Shown here: positions 55,036-64,000 of the stretch, one piece after another
How positions within the stretch are numbered: the first letter of the stretch is position 1
How the letters are laid out: each line of letters opens with the position of its first letter
Assembly: GCF_037126465.1 (NCBI RefSeq)
Contig: NC_088209.1
Span: 372,001 to 436,000, forward strand
Source of the DNA: Ornithodoros turicata
Lineage: Eukaryota; Arthropoda; Arachnida; Ixodida; Argasidae
DNA length: 64,000 bases
Direction of reading: 5' to 3'
Notes under the pieces: model-generated
What the model was told of the DNA's origin: nothing
What the model saw: only the letters and a program-made list of their open reading frames with translations
Database searches by the model: none
Made by a program: the position numbers and the translations under genes

Positions 55036-58000
55036 TTAAACTTACCATATTCGTAGCTTCCTTAAGGATAGGAGTCGACGTCATTGCACAGGTATCTCTT
55101 GTCATCGTATGCCATCAGACTTCTTTTGACATTTCTGATGGTGCACATACACTGCTTCTTTCCAACGATTGATACTTGTTCGTTCGATACGCTCGTGTCG
55201 TTGAACAAGGTATCGTAGTATGTCTCATGGAGGAGGTGCTTGCGTACAATATTCTTTTTCACCCCTTTAGCTCTTGCAATTTGCGTTCCTCCAGCTAATT
55301 TGATGGAATACATTTTAGCTTTCAAATATACTACTTCCTCAATAGGTACACTACTAGTTTCACTCTTGAATGGCCCAAGTCTTCCACGATTCTTTTCACT
55401 GTACAGTGGATGATCCCGATCAAAGGAAGACAGATCTAAGTGGTCGTCGGCGATCGCTCGTAACTGATCTTCGTAGTCCTTGCAGAATAGGCCGAGGATC
55501 AAAGAATCCGTGTCAAAGTAGCAGGTAATCACCGGACAAGTGAGCTTGCTCAGCAAGGCCTCATAATAGAATGAGTACATGGTTAATTTATTAAGTTCTA
55601 AAATCGTAAACCCAATCTGGAGCAAGAAATCGCATCTCACTTTTCTTTTGCGCATTTCGTACATGACACAATGCCGGGACAAAATTTCCATCCGCACGCA
55701 TTCTGCCCGACTCCCAAGCCGACTCGCCGTTTCCTCATCGAAGGCTACTCGAACATCACGCATGTTATATTTATTTAAAAGTGTTCTCCCAAAGATTTAT
55801 TTGCATTATTTGAGAGCTTGAAGAAGTTTTTTTTTCAAAAGTCGTACACGAGGCAACGCGTCTGGTAACATTGTCCTCGATTGTCCTTGCAGGAATGGTG
55901 CTTGATGAAATTTTAGAATTCAGTGAATTTTTGTCACCCTCATGCCCAATCTACAATAGAGTGCGAGCAACGCGTAATGAATGACGTACTCGACCTTGTC
56001 CTTGCACGTGAGCAACAGCTTTTTGCTGTAGCAGGCTGATACATTAATTCTTCGAGAAGCCCTCGTTGGAATGGAGAAAGCCATTCCTTTGGGACGACTG
56101 CCTTCTCGGGAGCCAGGGGGAAGTACCTCGTTAGAGCGTGGATAGATTTTGGATACTCCAAGTCACATATGTACACATACCCCACCTCCGAATCCATGGG
56201 GTGACGCATAAAATCCACGGAGCTAAAATCCTCGACCCATTCGAAAACACTGACAGGGAGGTGCTTTATCATACTAAATCCGTAAAGATTGTTGCAATCT
56301 ATGTATGATATGTACACCTCCTCTTTGTCAAGATCACAGCCACTACACAGAGGGTTATTGGCACGTAAATGACGCCTGCTCGCCTGACAGAGCCCGCCTC
56401 TAACGCCCGATTCGATGGTTCTGTACATTTCCTCATCGGTAATCAATTCCAATTTTGCATTCGTATAATTTAATGCGCATTGCCACGAATAGGATGCGAG
56501 AGAAACGCAATGAAGCAATTTCAATCCGCATGCGCTGTAGCACAGGCGTCGAAAGTGCTGCATTATGTCTGCATGTAATAGGGCATCCGTTTTCAGGTAC
56601 AATGTCTTATAATCCCGTAAACTCGAGCACCCAAAATGTTCAAATACATGCACAGCGTACTGGTAGTCCTCGTCGCTTACATCTTCCCCAGTTAGATCAT
56701 TTCGAAAAGCAGATTTTTCTGGGCGACTCAACTCGTCCTACACTGCAAAAGAACTAAGGTAACTGTAAGGAAATACACCTTTACGAAGCAAAATTTTGTA
56801 GTCGTCTCCAAATACCTGCTCCAAGTATTGGAACGCCTCTGCACCTCCCATGGATTTGACGGTTTCCACAAGCTCCCCAAGTGACGAATTTAGGTACTGC
56901 ATGGTATCTCTGAAGAGGAAGGTGCCAATTTCGAACGAACGAATTTTTTCCATAGAGCTGGCCTCAATGAAGGGAGATCGCTTCCACCCGAGGACGTGAA
57001 ATTCCCGTAACAGTCCAGCCAGATCATAAGACAAATTGTGGACCATGATGGGCAATTTTTCTCTGGTAGTGCACGCGACGTTACAGGGGTTGCACAGTGT
57101 CGCGATATAACTTGTCTCACCCGCAGTACAATGCTTCGAATGATCATGATGCCGGACACGAGGTAGGTCTTTCGCGAATTCCCGTTTACAGTATGCACGG
57201 TGGGTGGCAGCTCTGTGCTTGGCTTGTTGTTCATCGCTCAGCACCATTGCAACGGGGCAGGCGTTCAAGGCAATCATTTCATCACACATTTCCTTGAGCG
57301 CCTTCACACACTGCTTTGCCGCATCTTCCCCATGGTGTGTTCTAATGCGCATCACCTTTGAGTCATGGGTACGCACGAGCACGGCACAAAAGCTAGAGGT
57401 AACGTGACGTTGCATGCCAATACCACTGGGTGCGAGTACGCTCTCAGTGTCCAACGCAACGACGTAGTTGTACTGCTGCATGTACTGTATTTTAGTAAAC
57501 TCTACAAAAAATTTTCCCGGCTCGCAAAATTCCAACAGGATTTCGTTCACGTCCGTGCAAAGGCGTCGATGTTTCGCCATGCTCTCTTCCTTCACGAAAG
57601 AGCGTGTGCAGCGTTCGCATACGAAATGGTTACTTCTTGTTGTCAACAAGCGTTCGAGGGACTTAATTCCAAAAAAATGCTCATCAACCTCCAATAAGTG
57701 AATTTTCTTTTCCCATTCTAGTTTGGGGGTCTCGACACATGTACTCCCTGATCAACGTACGTGTACACGTCGACGGAAATCTTGTTTTGGTTTTCGAATT
57801 CGTCAAGATCAGAGAAGGATACAGGAAAGTGACTAGGCCACCAGTACTCTGTTGCATAATTTTCATATTTTTTTCCATCGGTTCCTTTCCTGCGGGTGCA
57901 AGAGGGCGAGCGTATTGTATTTAAAGCACTCGCCCTCCTTACGCTCTGGTAAAGGGACATTCGTTAGGACATTCCTACGACTAGCCAAATTAGTGGAAGT

Positions 58001-58614
58001 ACCCCATTGCACCCGAATTTTTTAGTTTTCACAGAGGAAATACACATTTGAACTTTTTGGACGTCAGTGGATACAACCCCACTACTCTCGCGCTGGTAAT
58101 TTTCAATGCGCCCAGTGGACTCCTGAATCACGTCCATCAAAGTATTTGCGATAGCTCCGTCGCTGTGGATTTCGCGAGCAAGCGCCATAAAATGAGCTAT
58201 GTGTGTGGTTATATCCCCTCGATTTTCTTTCATCATTAGGACATGTGAACAAATGCAAAACCTAAAGGGTATTCTTTGCGCTCGCAAAATAGCAATTATA
58301 TTGTCGAGGTAGTTCATTAAATATTGTCGCAAGTCCTCTACTCCCTGATCGTGAACAGATGCCAATAGCACAAACGCTTTGACGGTACCTCGAAATGCGC
58401 TATCAGTTTGAAAGAAAGGCAGGAAGGAAATGTCCACATAGGGATGTGATCGCTCAACGTGAGCATGCAATGTGCCAGGTGAAATGTCTGGAGAAGATTG
58501 TGAATTCTCTTCCAATGGCTCATCATCCCTGATATCATGAGGATCAAAAAAGCAGAACACGCATTTAGGCACTGGGGAAAAAAAAAGAAGAAACACTAAG
58601 ACAACGTGCACCAC
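55036..58614 (-). pseudogene. Polinton-type protein-primed DNA polymerase B
   Basis: Four large minus-strand frames give the family order. The N-terminal extension is 58614-57718. The zinc-like CERC...H...C patch and 3'-5' exonuclease are at 57694-56738 (Exo I VVALDTESV, Exo II MVHNLSYDLAGLL). The palm is at 56731-55940 with motif A YIDCNNLYGFSM and LPVSVFEWV; a damaged motif B (FGRT context near 55800) follows; motif C ITCYFDTDSLIL and the thumb (AKMYSIKL, KGVKKN) are at 55763-55062. The C-terminus runs a few codons past the TAA after DSYP (GSYEYG). Stops and frame changes occur at every frame boundary. About 1180 codons, typical for Polinton/adintovirus pPolB. No integrase, ATPase or capsid gene lies nearby. 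An endogenised viral-type fossil. Confidence 0.85.
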
Positions 58615-58688
58615 AGAGCGTGGATGAAAAATACTTGTTTTTGAAGCGAGCTCCGCACACTCCCGAAGCGATGCGAAGACTGCTGCCT

Positions 58689-58696
58689 CTTATATA
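58689..58696 (-). promoter_or_regulatory. TATA box for the polymerase gene
   Basis: tatataag on the minus strand is followed about 10-20 bp later by a cagtctt initiator-like element and, 70-80 bp later, by the start of the polymerase frame. It lies exactly where homology between the two inverted arms begins. Confidence 0.4.
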
Positions 58697-59236
58697 GCGG
58701 CGACCTCGCTGCATGCCCCAACATGCAGGGGTGCGAGGAGTAGTCATAGCCTAAAAATAACTTGCTCTGCATGTTCAAGGTCGCAGCTTGCCCTTGGCTT
58801 CAGGCAATGCTCCGTCCGCCTACACCATTGCCGCACCTGAGCGCAAAGTTCGCTCTCATCACATGTCATTCCGATATGCAAGTTGCTTCCATGAGCATGC
58901 ACACAACCATCCCTTTGTGTTCACAGTGGCTGTGGAATTTCAATAATATTACTTAAATGAAACAAATTGCAGTAAAATACAGATTCATCTCAGACAGGAA
59001 TTTCTACCCTCAGCGTTAAAACCTCACATACCAGCATTTCTGCTCGAATAGCAAAATAGCTATGACTTGAAAAACTAAACACATGCTAACAAACTACCAT
59101 CAACTAACAAAACACCCATTTCTGCTATCAGAAAATTCTTGCATAATGCTACTTGCACAGCCGCTCGTCCCTGCGTAAAGAAACCACAGGACAAGGGTAC
59201 ACAAATTCACTTAAGCGGTGAGGGAAAAGGCTTAAG
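58694..59236 (+). repeat. inverted 0.54-kb arm, left
   Basis: It pairs with 62958-63513 over its full length (for example gcatgccccaacatgcag, and a 64-codon frame at 58762-58956 whose inverted twin differs at only a few residues). That frame has no domain and is likely a by-product of the recent common origin. The outer edge touches the polymerase promoter. Confidence 0.8.
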
Positions 59237-60260
59237 ACCTCAGGAATAATCGCAGAGTCACCACACATCGCTACGCGGCTAACACAAGATAACAACGAGA
59301 TACTAGCGGCGGGTAAAATTGTAACACTGCTAAACAAGCCCCAACATGCCATGATGACGTCACAAACGAGGAAAAAAGCACACACGCGCGCGCACACCGC
59401 AGCTCAGGAATGCACAAGGAGAGGTGCCTTATTGGAATCTCTACTCCTGGCTCAAACACCAACATTTCTGCTCAAATACCCATAACTGCAAGATTAAGCA
59501 CTGCTTACTTCATCAATATATCTAGCAGCCAACAAAATCTAATAAACAAACAAACAAACAAAAACAAACAAACCCACTTTTCGTGATAGAACACTATTCA
59601 GCTTTACCAAGTGATTTTCTGCTGCTTTAGCAGTGAAAGAAGAAAAGAGCCATGAAAAATTACACGTACTTTTGCTTGAATAGCATTTAACTGCAAAAAA
59701 AAAATATTAAAAAAAATAAACGAAGCACGTGCTAATAAACGGAGAAAAAGGCACTCATTTCTGCTATCAGGTAATTTTTGCATAATGTTACATACACAGT
59801 CGCGTTGTCCCTGTGTAAAGAAAGCACAGGACAAGTGTACACAAATCGAATTGGGAAAATCACTTCTACTCGCGCAGCATAATGCGATATACGCTGATTT
59901 TTTTTACGGGTGAAAATTGCAATAAGAAACCATTGCTATGTAAGTGCAACAACCCTTATTTTTAAGCCAACATTTCATGCAATACCACATAAATTTATTA
60001 CTCGAGTCACACGAAAAGGCATACACAGTGTACTTACTGGTTAAGTGGGGTCACAGTTGCACACACACACACAACACAGACACAACGAGCGACAGTGAAA
60101 AATAAGAAATTACACGCACTTCTGCTCGAATAGCAAAGTGTCGAGCATGACAAAACACATTTTCTGCCACCAGAAAATTATTAAACAGAATAATACAATA
60201 TTCGCAAAAATTAAGCTTGTGTGGTAAACACACAACCTGAGGAACACACCCATTCACATC
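59030..60260. repeat. diverged tandem repeats of about 0.45-0.64 kb
   Basis: Three units can be followed. cttctgctcgaatagcaaa-type text occurs at about 59038, 59671 and 60118; the block ctgctatcaggtaatttttgcat, then gtccctgtgtaaagaaa...cacaggacaag, occurs at about 59125-59195 and 59755-59835. The first unit lies partly inside the left inverted arm. Confidence 0.6.
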
Positions 60261-60445
60261 TGCTTTCTGAATTTGTTATACAGGCGTAAGCGATTCGATA
60301 TGAATAAAGCACGCTGCTTGGAGAAAGCATATATAATGTGTAGCTCAGTCTACTCTAGTGAAAACGCGATAAACCTTATTTTTCAAACAAAAGAATCACA
60401 GTCGGCATAAATACGGCAATATCGGCAATATCACTGAAGTCAAAC

Positions 60446-60580
60446 ATTATATAATATATAATGATAATAATATAATAATAATAATATAATATAATAAAAT
60501 AAATAATATAATAATAATATAATATAATAAAATAAATAATATAATAATAATAATAATAATAATAATATATATAATATTTT
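60446..60580. repeat. ATAATA microsatellite
   Basis: 135 bp made only of A and T apart from a few G, mostly ata/taa units, with an internal near-exact duplication of about 40 bp. Confidence 0.85.
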
Positions 60581-60725
60581 TACATGTAAAAATTTTATAT
60601 TGATTTTAGGAGGGCTGATATGTGTTTCATCAGTTATTTTATGCTGCAGCTTAAAATAACTGAAGTTCGATTCATTTTTGGAACACACATATATATCCAT
60701 TATTGATCGACCAAACATCAAACAT

Positions 60726-60787
60726 AAAATGATGCGTGCGTTCCTGCGTTCCTGATGCGTGCGTTCATGGAACGCACGCATCATTTT
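60726..60787. repeat. perfect 18-bp-stem hairpin
   Basis: 60726-60743 (aaaatgatgcgtgcgttc) is the exact reverse complement of 60770-60787. The 26-nt loop contains a further gatgcgtgcgttc copy, and two more gaacgcacgcatca-like copies follow to 60825, so alternative pairings exist. Confidence 0.85.
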
Positions 60788-60829
60788 ATCACGCATCACA
60801 GCACGAGAACGCACGCATCACAGTACTTG

Positions 60830-62699
60830 GCGTTTTTCAACCGTCCAGTGGTTGTTGAACCCCATCCAGCGACATTGCTTTGTCGCTCGATGGGTTTCCG
60901 GGTCTAATATCTTGGCCTGCAGCTGTCATATCGGGACGCGGTTTTTTGTGTCGAATTTCCGTTTCTTCCCCCTCCGCCTGCATGCTCGTGGCTTCTGAGA
61001 AATCCTGACAGTTGCCGAGATATTTGGAAATTCAAGGCCCCCGCCGGTGCTTCCGACACCTCCAAAGTCCCGTAGCTCTCGCCCCGTTTGTCGGATCGAG
61101 ACCAAAATTTAGGTTCGAACAGGTCTGGCATAGCTCTACGATCGCTCAAATCCCCCTAGCAGCTGATCTCTAGTGGTTTAGAAGTTGTACGAGGAGACGC
61201 GTTAGAAACTCCGTTTTTTCGAACTTCGGGGCCCTTTTTCGGAAATAAGCTCGCGTCGTACATGATGTATCTTTGGAGAGCATACTGTTATCGACGCGGT
61301 GCACGTGGTAGAATTTACCACAATTTTCCAACTTTAGCGGTTCTCGAGTTACAGGTTTCCGCGTTTACTGGCATCCCAGTACATGGGACCGACGGCTTTT
61401 TCCCCAAAAAATGTTCCCCTTGCTGCGACATGGTCGGGTTTCCCTTCGTTGTGACAGTCTCGATCTGTTCTTTCGAACAGCGTTGATCCCGTAGACGCGT
61501 GACGTTCCATTCTCGCGATATCGGCTTAAGAGTATGACGAGGCGCCCAGTCTGGCTAGCGCAACTCTGAAACGCTTCTGTTCGGAGTCTCAAGTCGCATA
61601 CCCGACGTCCGATTCAGTCGAAATTGTGTGTGCATGTGCCCTGTTCTCTGCTCTACAATTTTCTCATTCAAACCACCCGTCCATTTCCAGCGGTTAAGGC
61701 GTCATTCTCGAAATTCCTGACACCGACCACCATTTGCTGACTTTGTCCCCGTTTTCAGGTTCCAAGCCCGCGGGGGATGCGAATTTCCTTTTAATGGATA
61801 AACGCACTCGACATAGGCAACGCGTAGAAATTTGCGGCACCTTTCTATCCCTCTCCGTTCCCGAGTTAGGACACCGTCGCAACGGCGGCCCTCTTAAACA
61901 TAGCACCGGGGGCATTTTTCTGGATATCGGGTTTTTGTTGGCTTAGAAAGGCGATTGAGGTCTCTTTTTGACGGGGAAAGCGTCGTCTTTCCGACAGTAT
62001 TAGTCCCGTCTTCGCGCGACTTTCCGTTCTCTTGCCATAGTGCGAGGAGCGTCTGAACAGCATGCATCTTCCTTCCCCTCCACCGCCGCCACCAGGCGGG
62101 GCTCTGGCGCTCTGGCTGGCGTCCATTTCGCTTGCAAAGTTCGTTGAGGTCGGACGCGTTTGTTCTCGCATTCGGATTTTCGCGTTTCGTTGTGGCTCTG
62201 GGCGCCTCTAGTGCACCGAACTGTTGTGGATGTGTTATTCAGCTCTACAGGTGATGCCTGGACGTCCTTTCTTGTGTGCGTGTGGAAGATACGTCCAGAA
62301 GCCCTTAGATTTGGTGAAGTAAAGGTTAGTTGCGTGCCTGTAGTCTCATGTTTCGTGCTTTTTGTTCAGTGTCCTTTCCAGCATGTGGGTTCCTCCTACT
62401 TTATGCTCTCAGGGTGAAGATGTCACATGTGATGCTCCAGTGGCCCTGCTACTTACGACGAATTTGTGAATTTCAGATGCTTTCCACGGATCGATTTTCG
62501 TGAACAACGCAGATGAGCCAACACACACACGACGTAGCATCAAAGTACGTTGCAGAGCTCTTCACTGATTTGTGTTTACTGTGAAACAGATGAGGCATAC
62601 GCCTCACCCATGCAACTCCGTCATCTGCTCCACGGCAGTGCAAGCCTTTACAGCTGTGTCCTTGAATGTAAAAAATTGTGAATGGTATTAATAAATAAA
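60830..62699. other. GC-richer non-coding or unrecognised DNA
   Basis: Base composition rises sharply relative to both sides. Short frames such as 61866-62171 (minus, 101 codons) and 62160-62417 (plus) have no domain I recognise. Loosely similar phrases recur (cccgtagctctcgcc near 61070; ctccgttcccgagttagg near 61853). AATAAATAAAG near 62690 could be a polyadenylation site. Confidence 0.35.
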
Positions 62700-62957
62700 G
62701 GGAAGTAGACGGTATTTTATTGTACTCCTCTCTTATTATTTTTGTTCATTGCATGTGTATGCATGTATCGCCACAGCCAAATTTCATACCGTGTCCCCAT
62801 ACACGCAGTGTACAGATCATATAGGAGACGCAGGTCCTACATTTCCTATAATACCTATATTGCTCCTTAAAAACCTATAACTCCTGTGGTACCTACACCA
62901 CTTATAGGTCCTATATCCAATACCATCATATGAGGATCTGCATATAGGATTTTTCAG
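62700..62957 (-). mobile_element. CCTATA-word MITE, copy 3
   Basis: It reads leftwards from ccctactgaaaaatcc (minus strand, ending 62957), through TATAGG words, to the non-repeat block that matches 4620-4655 (ggctgtggcgatacatgc). It is inserted exactly at the inner edge of the right inverted arm. Confidence 0.6.
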
Positions 62958-63513
62958 TAGGGAAGCCTTTTCCCTCATCGCTTAAGTGAATTTGTGTACC
63001 CTTGTCCTGTGGTTTCTTTACGCAGGGACGATGCGGCTGTGCATGTAGCATTATGCAAGAATTATCTGATAGCAGAAATGGGTGTTTTGTTAGTTGATAT
63101 GGTAGTTTGTTAGCATGTGTTTAAGTTTTCAAGTCATAGCTATTTTGCTATTCCAGCTGAAATGCTGGTATCTGAGGGTTTAACGCTGAGGGTAAAAATT
63201 TCTGTCTCAGATGAATCTGTATTTTACTGCAATTTGTTTCATTTAAGTAATATTATTGAAATTCCACAGCCACTGTGAACAAAAAGGGATGGTTGTGTGC
63301 ATGCTCATGGAAGCAACTTGCATATCGGAATGACATGTGATGAGAGCGAACTTTGCGTTCAGGTGCGGCAATGGTGCAGGCGGACGGAGCATTACGTGAA
63401 GCCAAGGGCAAGCTGCGACCTTGAACATGCAGAGCAAGTTATTTTTAGGCTATGACGACTTCTCGCACCCGTGCATGTTGGGGCATGCAGTGAGGTCGCC
63501 GCTATACACCTTT
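62958..63513 (-). repeat. inverted 0.54-kb arm, right
   Basis: Inverted copy of 58694-59236, high identity with a few small changes. Homology stops at ctata near 63506, beyond which ccttttcaggag begins. It lies 170 bp before the THAP gene. Confidence 0.8.
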
Positions 63514-63610
63514 TCAGGAGGAGAGGAGGACGACTCCTCGTTTCCTCCTCCTCGCGTTGGACTGTGCCGGCGGGATATCTAGCATAGACGTATAGTGGTT
63601 TTTGGCTCCT

Positions 63611-63664
63611 GATTTATTTATTTATTTACTTATTTATTGATTGATTTACTTATTTATTTATTGT
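63611..63664. repeat. TTTA simple repeat
   Basis: About 54 bp of tttatt/ttac units with minor interruptions, ending just before the THAP start codon region. Confidence 0.9.
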
Positions 63665-63680
63665 GCTCCTGAAAAGGTTG

Positions 63681-64000
63681 ATGAAGCCGTACAACATTTC
63701 TCGGTCCTCGGGGCTACATTGTGTCGTCTTCGGGTGCCACAACAACCAGAAAAAACAGAAGATTGCCGCGGAAACAGTGTGCGGTGACCACAGCGTGCCA
63801 CAGGGACAATGCGGCTGCAACACGTTCAAGCTGTATCGGTTTCCCAAAGATCCTGAACTTTGCCGTCGATGGCTGTCGTGCATACACCGCAAGGATTTCA
63901 AACACAGCGCTTCATCTCGAGTGTGTTCAATCCATTTCGTCGACGGTAAACGCTCCGAAGAAAACGCTGTTCCCATGGTCAGGCTGGGCTACAACAAGAA
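63681..64000 (+). CDS. THAP-domain protein, N-terminal part (runs off window)
   Basis: Open from an ATG at 63681 to the window edge (106 codons, no stop). A C2CH THAP zinc finger is plain: CVVFGCHNNQKK gives the first Cys pair, then FKLYRFPKDPELCRRWLSCI, then SSRVCSIHFVDG supplies Cys and His, and the AVPM block closes the domain. About 20 extra residues with CGDHSVPQGQCGC separate the Cys pair from the F-x-x-x-x-FP part, longer than usual. THAP proteins bind DNA; many in arthropods are transposase-derived, and the rest of the gene would show whether this is a host factor or another transposase. Transcription would start near the TTTA repeat, but no TATA box is evident. Confidence 0.8.
   Translation, partial: MKPYNISRSSGLHCVVFGCHNNQKKQKIAAETVCGDHSVPQGQCGCNTFKLYRFPKDPELCRRWLSCIHRKDFKHSASSRVCSIHFVDGKRSEENAVPMVRLGYNK

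Noticed and set aside
58762..58956. 64-codon frame conserved in both inverted arms
   Set aside because: Conservation is explained by high identity of the arms as DNA. There is no domain, and non-coding parts are equally conserved.
60446..60580. CRISPR-like or satellite array
   Set aside because: It is a simple ATAATA microsatellite with one internal duplication; there are no spacers.

Overview
The window looks like a repeat-dense arthropod nuclear genome, most likely a hard tick. This rests on a tRNA-derived SINE resembling the tick Ruka family (4336-4468), intron-containing transposase genes with canonical GT-AG junctions, and a mix of Penelope, Ty3/gypsy, LINE, P, ISL2EU, mariner, hAT, Harbinger and Polinton-type elements. 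There is no operon structure. No unambiguous host housekeeping gene is visible. Almost every protein-coding signal belongs to a mobile element, apart from a THAP-domain gene that runs off the right edge.

Layout. 1-5300: intergenic DNA, a dead LINE, the SINE and two small word-repeat elements. 5300-8200: a Penelope-like (PLE) remnant with inverted flanks carrying hammerhead-like cores, a 257-bp tandem duplication, a hAT-type MITE with an 8-bp target duplication, and copy A of a repeat whose copy B lies at about 10.8-12.6 kb. 8.6-10.1 kb: the 3' end of a gypsy element. 14.4-21.2 kb: a PLE reverse transcriptase split by a 6.2-kb Polinton-like element (14519-20725) with 6-bp target duplication, AGTAG termini, 1.45-1.7 kb terminal inverted repeats and an AT-rich core. 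22.1-28.2 kb: a two-gene ISL2EU-type transposon, with a THAP/HTH/DDE transposase converging on a SWIM/YqaJ nuclease. 28.4-30.0 kb: a TIR element built from repeated words. 30.1-32.7 kb: a longer PLE. 32.9-38.5 kb: a nearly intact P-superfamily transposon with five phase-consistent exons, 25-bp perfect TIRs, an 8-bp target duplication and one frameshift.

38.8-52.5 kb: one gypsy element with 205-bp LTRs (4 differences) cut in two by an 8.46-kb TTAA-flanked transposon. That passenger contains a Harbinger remnant, a decayed LINE, a decayed PLE and a broken multi-exon gene with a P2X7-type intracellular zinc domain. 52.6-53.9 kb: a full-length dead mariner. 55.1-58.6 kb: a fossil protein-primed DNA polymerase B of Polinton type with a TATA box. 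58.7-63.5 kb: two inverted 0.54-kb arms around 3.7 kb of repeats. 63.68 kb to the end: the start of a THAP gene.

The elements interact mainly by nesting, which gives a relative chronology: PLE before Polinton-like element, and gypsy before TTAA element. The cargo in the TTAA element looks older than the gypsy it interrupts. Three separate THAP modules occur in 42 kb. The most unusual items are the compact 6.2-kb Polinton-like element, the cargo-bearing TTAA element with its P2X7-like gene, and the structurally well-preserved P element.
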